Source: Sphingomonas sp. PP-CE-1G-424
Lineage (GTDB): Bacteria > Pseudomonadota > Alphaproteobacteria > Sphingomonadales > Sphingomonadaceae
Direction of reading: 5' to 3'
Assembly: GCF_004341085.1 (NCBI RefSeq)
Contig: NZ_SLXW01000002.1
Coordinates: forward strand, 372,001-436,000
Length of the DNA stretch: 64,000 bases
Numbering within the stretch: the stretch's first letter is position 1; every line of letters begins with the position of its first letter. Shown here piece by piece: positions 1-7,365 of this stretch. A program made the translations under genes and the position numbers. The notes under the pieces are model-generated. The model worked only from the letters and a program-made list of their open reading frames with translations, did no database searches and was not told the origin of the DNA.

Positions 1-108
1 CATCGTGAGCGCCTTGAAGCGCTTCAGGTCGGCGGGGAGGCGCCAGGGGAGTTGCCCGTCACGGCCGATAACGCCGTTGGTGGCGCGGGCGAGGTAGAAG
101 GTGATCAT
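1..108 (-). CDS. folA: Dihydrofolate reductase, N-terminal fragment cut by the window edge
   Basis: Reduces dihydrofolate to tetrahydrofolate with NADPH, closing the cycle that ThyA uses. Only the first 36 residues are inside the window. They begin [18 protein letters not shown] and continue with the family's LPW motif and a PADLKRFK segment, which is the classic DHFR N-terminus (substrate-binding strand and Met20-loop region). The start is the ATG at 106-108; an upstream ATG at 117-119 is in another frame. It lies downstream of thyA and a hemerythrin-like gene on the same strand, fitting a folate/thymidylate neighbourhood. The rest of the gene lies to the left of base 1. Confidence 0.9.
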   Translation of the reverse strand, partial: MITFYLARATNGVIGRDGQLPWRLPADLKRFKALTM

Positions 109-175
109 GCGGCGGTCATGCCGGAATGGGGGGCGGGGTTCTAGTCCGGGGATTGCTTCCGAACCAAACCCTAGC

Positions 176-281
176 ACCTCCCCGGCGGAGGCCGGGGTCC
201 AGTTGGGAAACGTTGCTAACGGAGCGCTGCGTCCCGTCACCCCCACCTTTCCGACTGGGCCCCGGCCTTCGCCGGGGAGGT
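176..281. repeat. Palindromic repeat, family A (copy 1)
   Basis: About 105 bases bounded by inverted GC-rich arms (CCCCGGCGGAGGCCGGGG at the left, GGCCCCGGCCTTCGCCGGGG at the right) around a variable centre containing AACGGAGCGC. It fills most of the gap between folA and the hemerythrin-like gene. The same architecture recurs at seven other places in the window. Confidence 0.85.
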
Positions 282-305
282 AGGGGTGGGATGGGCATGC
301 ACAAC

Positions 306-824
306 TTAGCTCGGCGCGTGTTCCTTCACATACGCCTCGGGATCCTTGTCGACGACCTTCACCCCGTTCAGGTGGTTGGCCTCGAACGCCGCGAACCGCA
401 CGCCAAGCTCATGCCGCTCTTCCAGCGTCGCATGCTTGCGGAAGTCGGTCAGGCCCTGGCGTTCTTCCTCCGCCAGATGATCGCTGTTCGCCTTGTTGCA
501 TTCGCCGACTGCCTCGAACCATGCGTCCGATCCGACCGGATGCTTGTCGACAGCTTCGCCGGTGTCGCGGATGTCGTTGTGATCCTCGATCGCGTCCTCG
601 GTCTCTTCAGCGGCCGAGTCGGCGTCGTTGCCGCCGGTGCCGATCTTCATCAGCCGCGGGTAGAAGAAGCGCTCCTCCGCCTCGGCATGCGCGTCGAGCA
701 GGTTCTTGAGGCGGGTCCAGAGCGCCGACAGCGCCTCGGTGTCCTTGGCGTCGATCGAATCGATCTGCGCGAACAGTGCGCGCTGCTGCGCGTGTTCGTC
801 GAGAATGAGCTGTGTGATATCCAT
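306..824 (-). CDS. Hemerythrin HHE cation-binding domain protein
   Basis: A soluble helical protein of 172 residues predicted to hold a di-iron (or similar) centre. Repeated His/Glu helices are visible: [10 protein letters not shown] near residue 10, [11 protein letters not shown] near 45, EDHNDI near 80 and DHLAEEERQ near 115, which is the ligand pattern of HHE (hemerythrin-like) domains. The family is linked to oxygen, nitric oxide or iron sensing and storage, but the specific role here is not shown. The ATG at 822-824 was chosen; an 8-residue upstream extension has no support. It sits between thyA and folA, all on the minus strand, although gaps of about 80 and 200 bases make a single operon uncertain. 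Confidence 0.85.
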   Translation of the reverse strand: MDITQLILDEHAQQRALFAQIDSIDAKDTEALSALWTRLKNLLDAHAEAEERFFYPRLMKIGTGGNDADSAAEETEDAIEDHNDIRDTGEAVDKHPVGSDAWFEAVGECNKANSDHLAEEERQGLTDFRKHATLEERHELGVRFAAFEANHLNGVKVVDKDPEAYVKEHAPS

Positions 825-903
825 GCGCAACTGAACCGCACAGCGCACGGGCGGTTCCTATTGCGATTCGGTCGCGCGGCGCTGCCGCGGGGGCGCTCTC
901 TGT

Positions 904-1698
904 TCAGACCGCGACGGGGGCCTTGATGTGCGCCTGCGCGACGTAATCGTGGAGGACGAAATCCTCATACTCGTACGCGTCGATCGAGTCCGGCCTCCGC
1001 AATATCTCAAGGCGAGGGAGAGGCCCCGGCGATCGGGTCAGTTGCAGTTGCGCCTGCTCGAGATGATTTGAATAGAGATGGCAATCGCCGCCCGTCCAAA
1101 TAAACTCGCCGACCTGGAGCCCGCATTGCTGCGCGAGGATGTGCGTGAGCAGTGCATAGCTGGCGATGTTGAACGGCACGCCGAGGAAGATGTCGCCCGA
1201 GCGCTGGTAGAGCTGGAGCGAGAGCTTGCCGCCCGCGACATGCGTCTGGAAGAGGCAGTGGCACGGCGCGAGCGCCATCGCGTGGAGGTCGCCCGGGTTC
1301 CATGCGCTGACGATCTGGCGGCGCGAGGCGGGGTTGGTCTTGATCTGCGCGATCAGCTCGGCGATCTGGTCGATGTGGCGACCGTCCGCGGCGACCCAGT
1401 CGCGCCATTGCTTGCCGTAGACCGGGCCGAGATCGCCCGCTTCGTCCGCCCACTCGTCCCAGATCGCGACCTTTCGCTCCTGCAACCAGCGGACGTTGGT
1501 GTCGCCGCGGAGAAACCAGAGGAGCTCGACGATGATCGAGCGGAGGTGGAGCTTCTTGGTGGTCAGCACGGGGAAGCCCTGCGCGAGATCGAAGCGCATC
1601 TGCGCGCCGAACACGCTGAGCGTGCCGGTGCCGGTGCGGTCCATCGTCTCGACGCCGGTCGAGAGCACGCGGTCCATGAGATCTAGATATTGGCGCAT
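904..1698 (-). CDS. thyA: Thymidylate synthase
   Basis: Methylates dUMP to dTMP using methylenetetrahydrofolate, producing dihydrofolate for FolA. The product is 264 residues, the same length as the Escherichia coli enzyme. It starts [12 protein letters not shown]; residues 21-24 RTGT bind phosphate, and the active-site cysteine is C146 in LAPCHCLFQ. The C-terminus ends IKAPVAV, matching the conserved family tail. The ATG at 1696-1698 is the only sensible start because the upstream extension is low-complexity. The genome also carries tdk near 20 kb, so dTMP can be made both de novo and by salvage. Confidence 0.97.
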   Translation of the reverse strand: MRQYLDLMDRVLSTGVETMDRTGTGTLSVFGAQMRFDLAQGFPVLTTKKLHLRSIIVELLWFLRGDTNVRWLQERKVAIWDEWADEAGDLGPVYGKQWRDWVAADGRHIDQIAELIAQIKTNPASRRQIVSAWNPGDLHAMALAPCHCLFQTHVAGGKLSLQLYQRSGDIFLGVPFNIASYALLTHILAQQCGLQVGEFIWTGGDCHLYSNHLEQAQLQLTRSPGPLPRLEILRRPDSIDAYEYEDFVLHDYVAQAHIKAPVAV

Positions 1699-1783
1699 GC
1701 TGGGGGCGTAGCGGCGCGGGGGCGGGGGCTCAAGCGGATGTAGTTGCGCGTGCGGTCGCCGGTGTCGCGGGGCAGGCGGGTAT

Positions 1784-2176
1784 GTGCCGCCGTCGCCCGT
1801 GTCTTCGTGTCGTATCGCCGACCTCGCTGCGGCGCGCGCGCTGTTCGCGGGGCTGCGTGATGCCACGGTAGAGACGGTCGCGGTCGCGTATCTTGATCCG
1901 AATCGGAGGCTTCTCGGGATGCGGCATGTCGTCGGGGGGCGGGATCAGGTGGCGATCTCGATCCGGACGGTCGCGGTGGATGCACTGGCGTTTGGCGCGG
2001 TCGGCGTGGTGATGGCGCATAACCATCCGAGCGGGGATGCTACGCCGAGCACGCGGGACGTGGCATTCACCCAAGCGCTGGCTGCCGGGTTGCGGACGTT
2101 GGAGGTGGTTTTGCTCGATCACCTGGTGATCGCTGGAGAGCAGGTAATGAGCCTGCGCGCGATGGGCGTGGTGTAA
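1784..2176 (+). CDS. Short RadC-like JAMM/MPN+ domain protein
   Basis: A 130-residue protein that contains only the C-terminal catalytic-type domain of the RadC/UPF0758 family. The zinc-binding JAMM signature is intact: AHNHPSGD with H79 and H81, followed by D92 in STRDVAF. Full RadC proteins are about 220 residues with an N-terminal helix-hairpin-helix region; that part is absent. Short JAMM-only versions are common in sphingomonads and on mobile elements, and their function is unknown. It diverges from thyA with an 85-base gap. The ATG at 1784 is assumed; no strong ribosome binding site is visible, so the start could lie slightly elsewhere. Confidence 0.8.
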   Translation: MPPSPVSSCRIADLAAARALFAGLRDATVETVAVAYLDPNRRLLGMRHVVGGRDQVAISIRTVAVDALAFGAVGVVMAHNHPSGDATPSTRDVAFTQALAAGLRTLEVVLLDHLVIAGEQVMSLRAMGVV

Positions 2177-2196
2177 GGAACGCTAACCCCAAACGC

Positions 2197-2302
2197 ACCA
2201 CCCCGGCGAAGGCCGGGGCCCAATTGGGGGACGTTGCCAACTACGCGCAGTTTGCAGTCACTTCGACCTTTCCAATTGGGCCCCGGCCTCCGCCGGGGTG
2301 GC
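2197..2302. repeat. Palindromic repeat, family A (copy 2)
   Basis: Inverted arms CCCCGGCGAAGGCCGGGG and GGCCCCGGCCTCCGCCGGGG, each with an inner CAATTGGG or CCAATTGG, separated by a variable centre. It occupies the gap between the convergent radC-like gene and the methyltransferase gene, where it may also serve as a transcription barrier. Confidence 0.88.
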
Positions 2303-2353
2303 GCAATTCGTTAAATTAGCGCCTCGGATCGCGACGCCAAAGCCGAACCCAAG

Positions 2354-3076
2354 TTACTTCAACCGACACGCCCGGATCGCTTCCGGCGCGGGCCGCGGCC
2401 CGGTCGCTCGGAACGTCGCGAGATACCCCCCGGCGGACGGCATGTCGTCCATGTCGACCTGCGTATACCCCACCGACGCGAACTCGCATTTCAGCAGCGC
2501 GGGCGGCGTGCCGTGGTTCTGCGTCGGGCGATTCGCATCCACCACCACCACCAGCCCGTCGGGCTTCAGCGACGGCCGCAGCCGCCACAGGAACTCGTAG
2601 GGCTGCTCGATCTCGTGATACATGTGGACCATCACGACCCGGTCGAAGCTCGCCTCCGGCAACTTGGGGTCGTTCGCCTCGCCGAGTTTCACGCTGACGT
2701 TCGCCAAATCCTCGCGCGCGACGCGTTCGGCCAGTTGATCGCGGACGGCGGGGAGAATGTCTTCGGCCAGCACGCGGCCGGTCTTGCCGACGCGGGCGGC
2801 CATGCGGATCGTGTAATAGCCTTCGCCCGCGCCGATGTCCGCGACCGTCATGCCCTTGCGGATCTCCGCCTTGTTCATCACCTCGCCAGCCTCGTTGAGC
2901 CGGTCGCGCGCTTCCTCGTTCGACCAGCGCGCCGAGACGATAGACGCGACCGGGCGATCGGCGGCGGGAAACACCGGCTCCTTGGTCTCGCGCTTGATCA
3001 GCGGCTTGCTCCCGTCGCACGCCGCCAGCGACAGCATCGGCAGGACCAGCAGGGCAAGGGCACCCCGCAAGCTCAA
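2354..3076 (-). CDS. SAM-dependent methyltransferase lipoprotein
   Basis: A class I methyltransferase with an exported N-terminus. Counting from a TTG start at 3074-3076, residues 1-20 form a lipoprotein signal (LVLPMLSLAAC, lipid-acceptor Cys20). The SAM-binding motif I TVADIGAGEGYYT lies at 77-89, and VVVVDANRP marks the later strand. Similar periplasmic or membrane-anchored methyltransferases are common in sphingomonads; the substrate is unknown. The proposed TTG overlaps the prfB stop codon (TTGA), suggesting translational coupling. A second TTG two codons later or the internal ATG at 3037 are alternative starts, but the latter would shorten the signal peptide. The methyltransferase fold and lipobox are clear; the start is less so. 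Confidence 0.85.
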   Translation of the reverse strand: MSLRGALALLVLPMLSLAACDGSKPLIKRETKEPVFPAADRPVASIVSARWSNEEARDRLNEAGEVMNKAEIRKGMTVADIGAGEGYYTIRMAARVGKTGRVLAEDILPAVRDQLAERVAREDLANVSVKLGEANDPKLPEASFDRVVMVHMYHEIEQPYEFLWRLRPSLKPDGLVVVVDANRPTQNHGTPPALLKCEFASVGYTQVDMDDMPSAGGYLATFRATGPRPAPEAIRACRLK

Positions 3077-4200
3077 TCGACGTCCTCCACCTCGACGGCC
3101 TCGCCGGTCACGCGCTGCGACAGCGCCGCCGCCATGAACATCTCGAGGTCGCCGTCGAGCACGTCCGACGGGCTGGTCGACACCACACCGGTGCGCAGAT
3201 CCTTCACCATCTGGTAAGGCTGGAGCACGTAGCTGCGGATCTGGTGACCCCAGCCGATGTCGGTCTTGCCGGCATTCTCGGCGTTCGCGGCAGTCTCGCG
3301 GATCGCCAGTTCGCGCTCGTACAGACGCGCGCGGAGCTGGTTGTACGCCTCGGCCTTGTTCTTGTGCTGCGAGCGCTGGTTCTGGCACTGCACCACGATC
3401 CCGGTCGGGATGTGCGTGATGCGCACCGCAGAATCGGTCGTGTTGATGTGCTGACCACCCGCGCCCGACGCGCGGTACGTGTCGATGCGCAGGTCGCTCT
3501 CGTTGTATTCGACCTCGATATTGTCGTCGACGACCGGGTACACCCAGACGCTGGCGAACGACGTGTGCCGTCGCGCCGCCGAGTCGTACGGGCTGATCCG
3601 GACGAGCCGGTGCACGCCGCTCTCGGTCTTCGCATAGCCATAGGCGTTCTCGCCCTTGAGCAGCAGCGTGGCGGATTTGATGCCCGCCTGCTCGCCCGAA
3701 TGCTGGTCGACCAGTTCGACCTTCAGACCGTGGCGTTCGCCCCAGCGCGAATACATCCGGCTGAGCATGCCGGCCCAGTCCTGGCTCTCGGTCCCGCCGG
3801 CGCCCGCGTTCACCTCGATATAGGTGTCGTTCGCGTCGGCTTCGCCCGCCAGCAACGCCTTGATCTTGTCCTTGTCGGCACGCGCGGCGAGTTCGGCGAG
3901 CGACGCAACGCCGTCCGCCTCCATCTCGGTATCGCCCTCGGCCTCGGCCATCTCGATCAGCTCGGCGGTGTCCGACAGCTCGCTCTGGATCGCGCGCGTC
4001 GCGCTGATCGCCTCGTCGAGACGACGACGCTCGCGCATCACCTCCTGCGCGGCCTTGGGATCGGACCAGAGCGCCTGATCCTCGACGCGCGCGTTCAACT
4101 CGTCGAGACGACGCAGCGCGCGGTCCCAGTCGAGGAAGCGGCGCAGCAGCGCCAGCGCGTCGTTGATGGTGTCTACGTGAGCCTGCGCTTCGGCGCGCAT
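3073..4200 (-). CDS. prfB: Peptide chain release factor 2
   Basis: Recognises UAA and UGA stop codons and triggers peptide release. The product is 375 residues. The catalytic GGQ is in ASGAGGQHINTT, and the codon-recognition tripeptide region reads RISPYDSAARRHTSF, so SPY stands where the E. coli protein has SPF. In E. coli and many bacteria prfB needs a programmed +1 frameshift near codon 25; here the equivalent region (RRFLDWDRALRRL) is read straight through with no in-frame stop, so that autoregulation is absent. The ATG at 4198-4200 was chosen; upstream codons come from a repeat element. The next gene starts within its stop codon. Confidence 0.96.
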   Translation of the reverse strand: MRAEAQAHVDTINDALALLRRFLDWDRALRRLDELNARVEDQALWSDPKAAQEVMRERRRLDEAISATRAIQSELSDTAELIEMAEAEGDTEMEADGVASLAELAARADKDKIKALLAGEADANDTYIEVNAGAGGTESQDWAGMLSRMYSRWGERHGLKVELVDQHSGEQAGIKSATLLLKGENAYGYAKTESGVHRLVRISPYDSAARRHTSFASVWVYPVVDDNIEVEYNESDLRIDTYRASGAGGQHINTTDSAVRITHIPTGIVVQCQNQRSQHKNKAEAYNQLRARLYERELAIRETAANAENAGKTDIGWGHQIRSYVLQPYQMVKDLRTGVVSTSPSDVLDGDLEMFMAAALSQRVTGEAVEVEDVD

Positions 4201-4215
4201 GATATTCTCCAAAAA

Positions 4216-4318
4216 TTCCGCCGCCCCGGCGGAAGCCGGGGAATTTCGTCGCCCCAGCGGAGGCCGGGATCGCCGTCCCAAGCGATCGGGGCGGGTCTCC
4301 GGCGGGCGCCGGGATGAC
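4216..4318. repeat. Degenerate family A-like palindromic repeat (copy 3)
   Basis: Several GC-rich inverted segments (CGCCCCGGCGGAAGCCGGGG, then CCAGCGGAGGCCGGGATC and its partner CGGCGGGCGCCGGGATGACG) fill the gap between the penicillin-binding protein gene and prfB. The arms resemble family A but the inner CAATTGG boxes are missing, so this is a related or decayed variant. Confidence 0.6.
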
Positions 4319-4333
4319 GTCTATATAAGCGCG

Positions 4334-6853
4334 CTAGTAGATTCCGCCTTGTCTTTGCAAGAAATCGCTGTCGCGCGGGGCTTCGGCCTTCTTCACCGCG
4401 GTCGTCGTCGTAGCAGCTGTGGGGGCGACATCCGAGCGTCGCGCGGCACGCCGTGGTTCGCTCTCGGGCTTGAACGCTTCCCAGATGACTGCGGGTTTCG
4501 GATCGCTGGTGTCGGGCCATGTGCCATAGACCGGCCGGCCGCTACCGCGATCGATCCGGACCATGCGGATCCCGGCGGGGGCGCGGAACGGCAGCTTGGG
4601 CAGATCCTCATACGCCTTGACCGCGAACTGCTTGAAGATCGGCGCGGCGAGCGTACCGCCCTGTGCCGCGCCACCGAGGTTCTTCGGCGTGTCGAACCCG
4701 ATATACAGTCCGCCGACGAACTGCGGCGTACCCCCGACGAACCACACGTCGGTCGGGCCGTTGTTCGTGCCGGTCTTGCCGAACATCGGCCGGTCGAGAT
4801 CGCGCAGCGTCACCGCAGTGCCGCGCTGGACCACGCCTTCGGTGATGTGGACCATCTGATAGGCGGTCATCGCGTCGAGCACCTGGCGCTGACGCGTGAT
4901 CGGCCGCGGCATCGGCTTGCCGTCCCAGTCGGGCGCGTTGCAGCGATCGCAGGGCCGCCAGTTCTCCGGCCAGATCACCTTGCCGTGACGATCCTGGACG
5001 AAGTCGATCAGCGACGGCGGGCCGCCCTTGCCGTTGTTGGCGAGGATCGAATACGCGTTGACCATCCGTCCGACGGTCGTCTCGCCGGCGCCGAGCGCGT
5101 AGGACAGATAGGGCGCGTAATCGCCAACGCCCATCTTCTTGATCGTCGCGACGACCTTGGGCATGCCGGTCTGCGCGGCGGCGCGCACCGTCATCAGGTT
5201 GCGCGACTGCTCGATACCCCAGCGCATCGTGTGCGGGCCGGACCCGCGCGAATTGCCGAAGTTGCGGAAGCATTTCTGCCCCAGCCGCGCACCCTGATAG
5301 ACGCAGAACGGCCCATCGACGATGATCGAGGCAGGCGTCATGCCGTTGTCGAGCGCGGCGGAATAGACGATCGGCTTGATCGTCGAACCCGGCTGGCGCA
5401 TCGCCTGCGTCGCGCGGTTGAACGCCTGCAACCGGTCGTCGAAGCCACCCTGCATCGCCAGCACGCGGCCCGACGCAGGCTCCTCGACGACGAACGCGCC
5501 CGAGACTTTCGGGATCGCCCGCAGCGAGAATTCGCCACCGTCCGGCGCCACCGCGATGATATCGCCCGTCTTGATCGCCCCGAATGCGTTGCCGCCCTTG
5601 CCGCGCACCGGCATCTGCGCCGCGTAGCGCGGCAGCGTGCCGGTCTTGCCGGTGCGGAAGCCTAGGCTCCAGGCATTACCGTCCTTGCCCGTCACGATTG
5701 CCGCGACCCAATCGCGGTAATCGAGCGCGATATTGCTGTTGAGCAACGGCTGGAGCCAGTTTTCGTCCTCGATCTCGACATGACGAATGGGACCGTTCCA
5801 GCCGCGCCCGCTGTCGAACCGCACCAGACCATCACGCAGGGCTTGCTGCGCCAGATCCTGCAGCTTCGCGTCAAACGAGGTCCGCACCCACAGCCCGCCC
5901 GAATAGACGCTGTAGGGGCCGTCCTTCGCGTTCTCGCCGAATTTTGCCATCAGCTGGCGGCGGACTTCCTCGACGAAATAGCCGCCGACGCTCTCGAACT
6001 TCGGCGTCCGTCGCATCACCGCGCCGAGCGGCTCGGCATTCGCCTGGTCATGCTGTGCGCGCGTAATGAAACCGTTGTCGAGCATCCGGTTGAGCACATA
6101 ATTGCGCCGCGTCATCGCCTTCTCGGTGTTGCGCACCGGATCGTAGTTCGACGGGCCCTTGGGCAGGATGGCGAGATACGCCATTTGCGCGAGATCGAGC
6201 TGGTCGAGCTCCTTGTCGAAATACGCATGGCTCGCCGCCTCGACGCCGAACGCGTTCCGCCCGAGCGCGATCTGGTTAAGGTACAGCTCGAGGATCTGCT
6301 CCTTGGTCAGCGTATCCTCGATCTTGTACGCCAACACCGCCTCGCGCAGTTTGCGCGATGGCGAATAGGCATTGCCGATCAACAGGTTCTTGGCGACCTG
6401 CTGCGTGATCGTCGAGCCGCCCTTGGCGCGCTTGCCGGTGCCGAGCTTGGTCGCATAGTCGTACACCGCGCCGGCGAGGCCGGGGTAATCGACGCCGTGA
6501 TGTTCGAAGAACGACTTGTCCTCGGCGGCGAGGAACGCCTTGACGAGCAGCGGCGGATATTCGGCATAGCTGAGTTCCACGCGCCGTTCGCGCGCGTAGG
6601 AATGGATCGGCGCGCCATCGATCCCGCGGACGTTGGTCGGCAGCGGCGGCTCGTAGGTGCGCAGCGTGTCCACGGAAGGCAGGTCGCGCATGACCGCGAA
6701 CCAGAACGCGAAGATCGCGACGAAGCCGAGCACCACCAGCACCAGCGCCGCCTTGGTCCACCGACTCGCCCACGCACGCGAGATCCTGCCGCGCAGCCGG
6801 TCGGAAGTGCGGCCTGTCGCCGTCGTCGAGGTGGGGGAGGGATCGGACGCCAT
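4334..6853 (-). CDS. mrcA: Penicillin-binding protein 1A (bifunctional glycosyltransferase/transpeptidase)
   Basis: Polymerises lipid II and cross-links peptidoglycan on the outer face of the inner membrane. The product has 839 residues. A membrane anchor lies at about 34-55 (ALVLVVLGFVAIFAFWF). The GT51 domain shows EDKSFFEHHGVD, GGSTITQQVAKN and TLTKEQILELYLNQ. The transpeptidase domain has PGSTIKP (SxxK nucleophile), SRN (SxN) and KTGT. The long insert between the two domains and a short Ala/Thr/Lys-rich tail are typical of class A enzymes from alphaproteobacteria. The ATG at 6851-6853 fits. About 130 bases holding repeat sequence separate it from prfB. Confidence 0.95.
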   Translation of the reverse strand: MASDPSPTSTTATGRTSDRLRGRISRAWASRWTKAALVLVVLGFVAIFAFWFAVMRDLPSVDTLRTYEPPLPTNVRGIDGAPIHSYARERRVELSYAEYPPLLVKAFLAAEDKSFFEHHGVDYPGLAGAVYDYATKLGTGKRAKGGSTITQQVAKNLLIGNAYSPSRKLREAVLAYKIEDTLTKEQILELYLNQIALGRNAFGVEAASHAYFDKELDQLDLAQMAYLAILPKGPSNYDPVRNTEKAMTRRNYVLNRMLDNGFITRAQHDQANAEPLGAVMRRTPKFESVGGYFVEEVRRQLMAKFGENAKDGPYSVYSGGLWVRTSFDAKLQDLAQQALRDGLVRFDSGRGWNGPIRHVEIEDENWLQPLLNSNIALDYRDWVAAIVTGKDGNAWSLGFRTGKTGTLPRYAAQMPVRGKGGNAFGAIKTGDIIAVAPDGGEFSLRAIPKVSGAFVVEEPASGRVLAMQGGFDDRLQAFNRATQAMRQPGSTIKPIVYSAALDNGMTPASIIVDGPFCVYQGARLGQKCFRNFGNSRGSGPHTMRWGIEQSRNLMTVRAAAQTGMPKVVATIKKMGVGDYAPYLSYALGAGETTVGRMVNAYSILANNGKGGPPSLIDFVQDRHGKVIWPENWRPCDRCNAPDWDGKPMPRPITRQRQVLDAMTAYQMVHITEGVVQRGTAVTLRDLDRPMFGKTGTNNGPTDVWFVGGTPQFVGGLYIGFDTPKNLGGAAQGGTLAAPIFKQFAVKAYEDLPKLPFRAPAGIRMVRIDRGSGRPVYGTWPDTSDPKPAVIWEAFKPESEPRRAARRSDVAPTAATTTTAVKKAEAPRDSDFLQRQGGIY

Positions 6854-6994
6854 GATTACTGGCGGAGCGTCTAGCAGGTTCGCGGGCGCTTGCCAGCCTT
6901 CGGTGGGATAGGGGCGGGGGTAGGCTGTCGCAACGCGTTCGTCAGCGACTTGCTATTCCAAGCTCGCCCGGTGCTGAGTCCTTCCGCCTATGTT

Positions 6995-7102
6995 CACCAC
7001 CCCGGCGAAGGCCGGGGCCCAATTGGAGAGGTGGCAATAACGGAGCGCAACAGCAGTCAGCGCCGTTTCCCAGTTGGACCCCGGCGTTCGCCGGGGCGGT
7101 GC
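6995..7102. repeat. Palindromic repeat, family A (copy 4)
   Basis: Arms CCCCGGCGAAGGCCGGGG and ACCCCGGCGTTCGCCGGGG with inner CAATTGG and CAGTTGG boxes around a centre containing AACGGAGCGC. It lies in a roughly 510-base gap (6854-7365) between the divergent mrcA and hrpB genes. Besides this element and the following family D element I see no gene in the gap. Confidence 0.88.
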
Positions 7103-7147
7103 TGTTGGCGGGTAGGTAAGCCATCGACGTCCGTGAGCTTGAACGAT

Positions 7148-7270
7148 CCTCCCCCGCCAGGGGGAGGTGGCACCGAAGGTGACGGAGCGGGAGGACACGG
7201 AGCTGAGGTCGTCGCTTACCGCCCCCTCCGTCAGGTAAGTGCCTGACACCTCCCCCTGGCGGGGGGGGGG
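7148..7270. repeat. Palindromic repeat, family D (copy 2, CTCCCCCTGGCGGGGG arms)
   Basis: Left arm CCTCCCCCGCCAGGGGGAGG and right arm ACCTCCCCCTGGCGGGGGG flank about 80 bases with inner inverted pieces (CGGAGCGGGAGG and CCCCCTCCG). It ends about 95 bases before the hrpB start codon. Confidence 0.8.
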
Positions 7271-7365
7271 CGAAGGCGCGCGATCATCGGTTGAACCCGC
7301 ACCTTCCCAAGGGACCGCCCAAGCAAAACCTGTCGCCAACCCCGCTACTGTGGCAGCAGGCGTGC

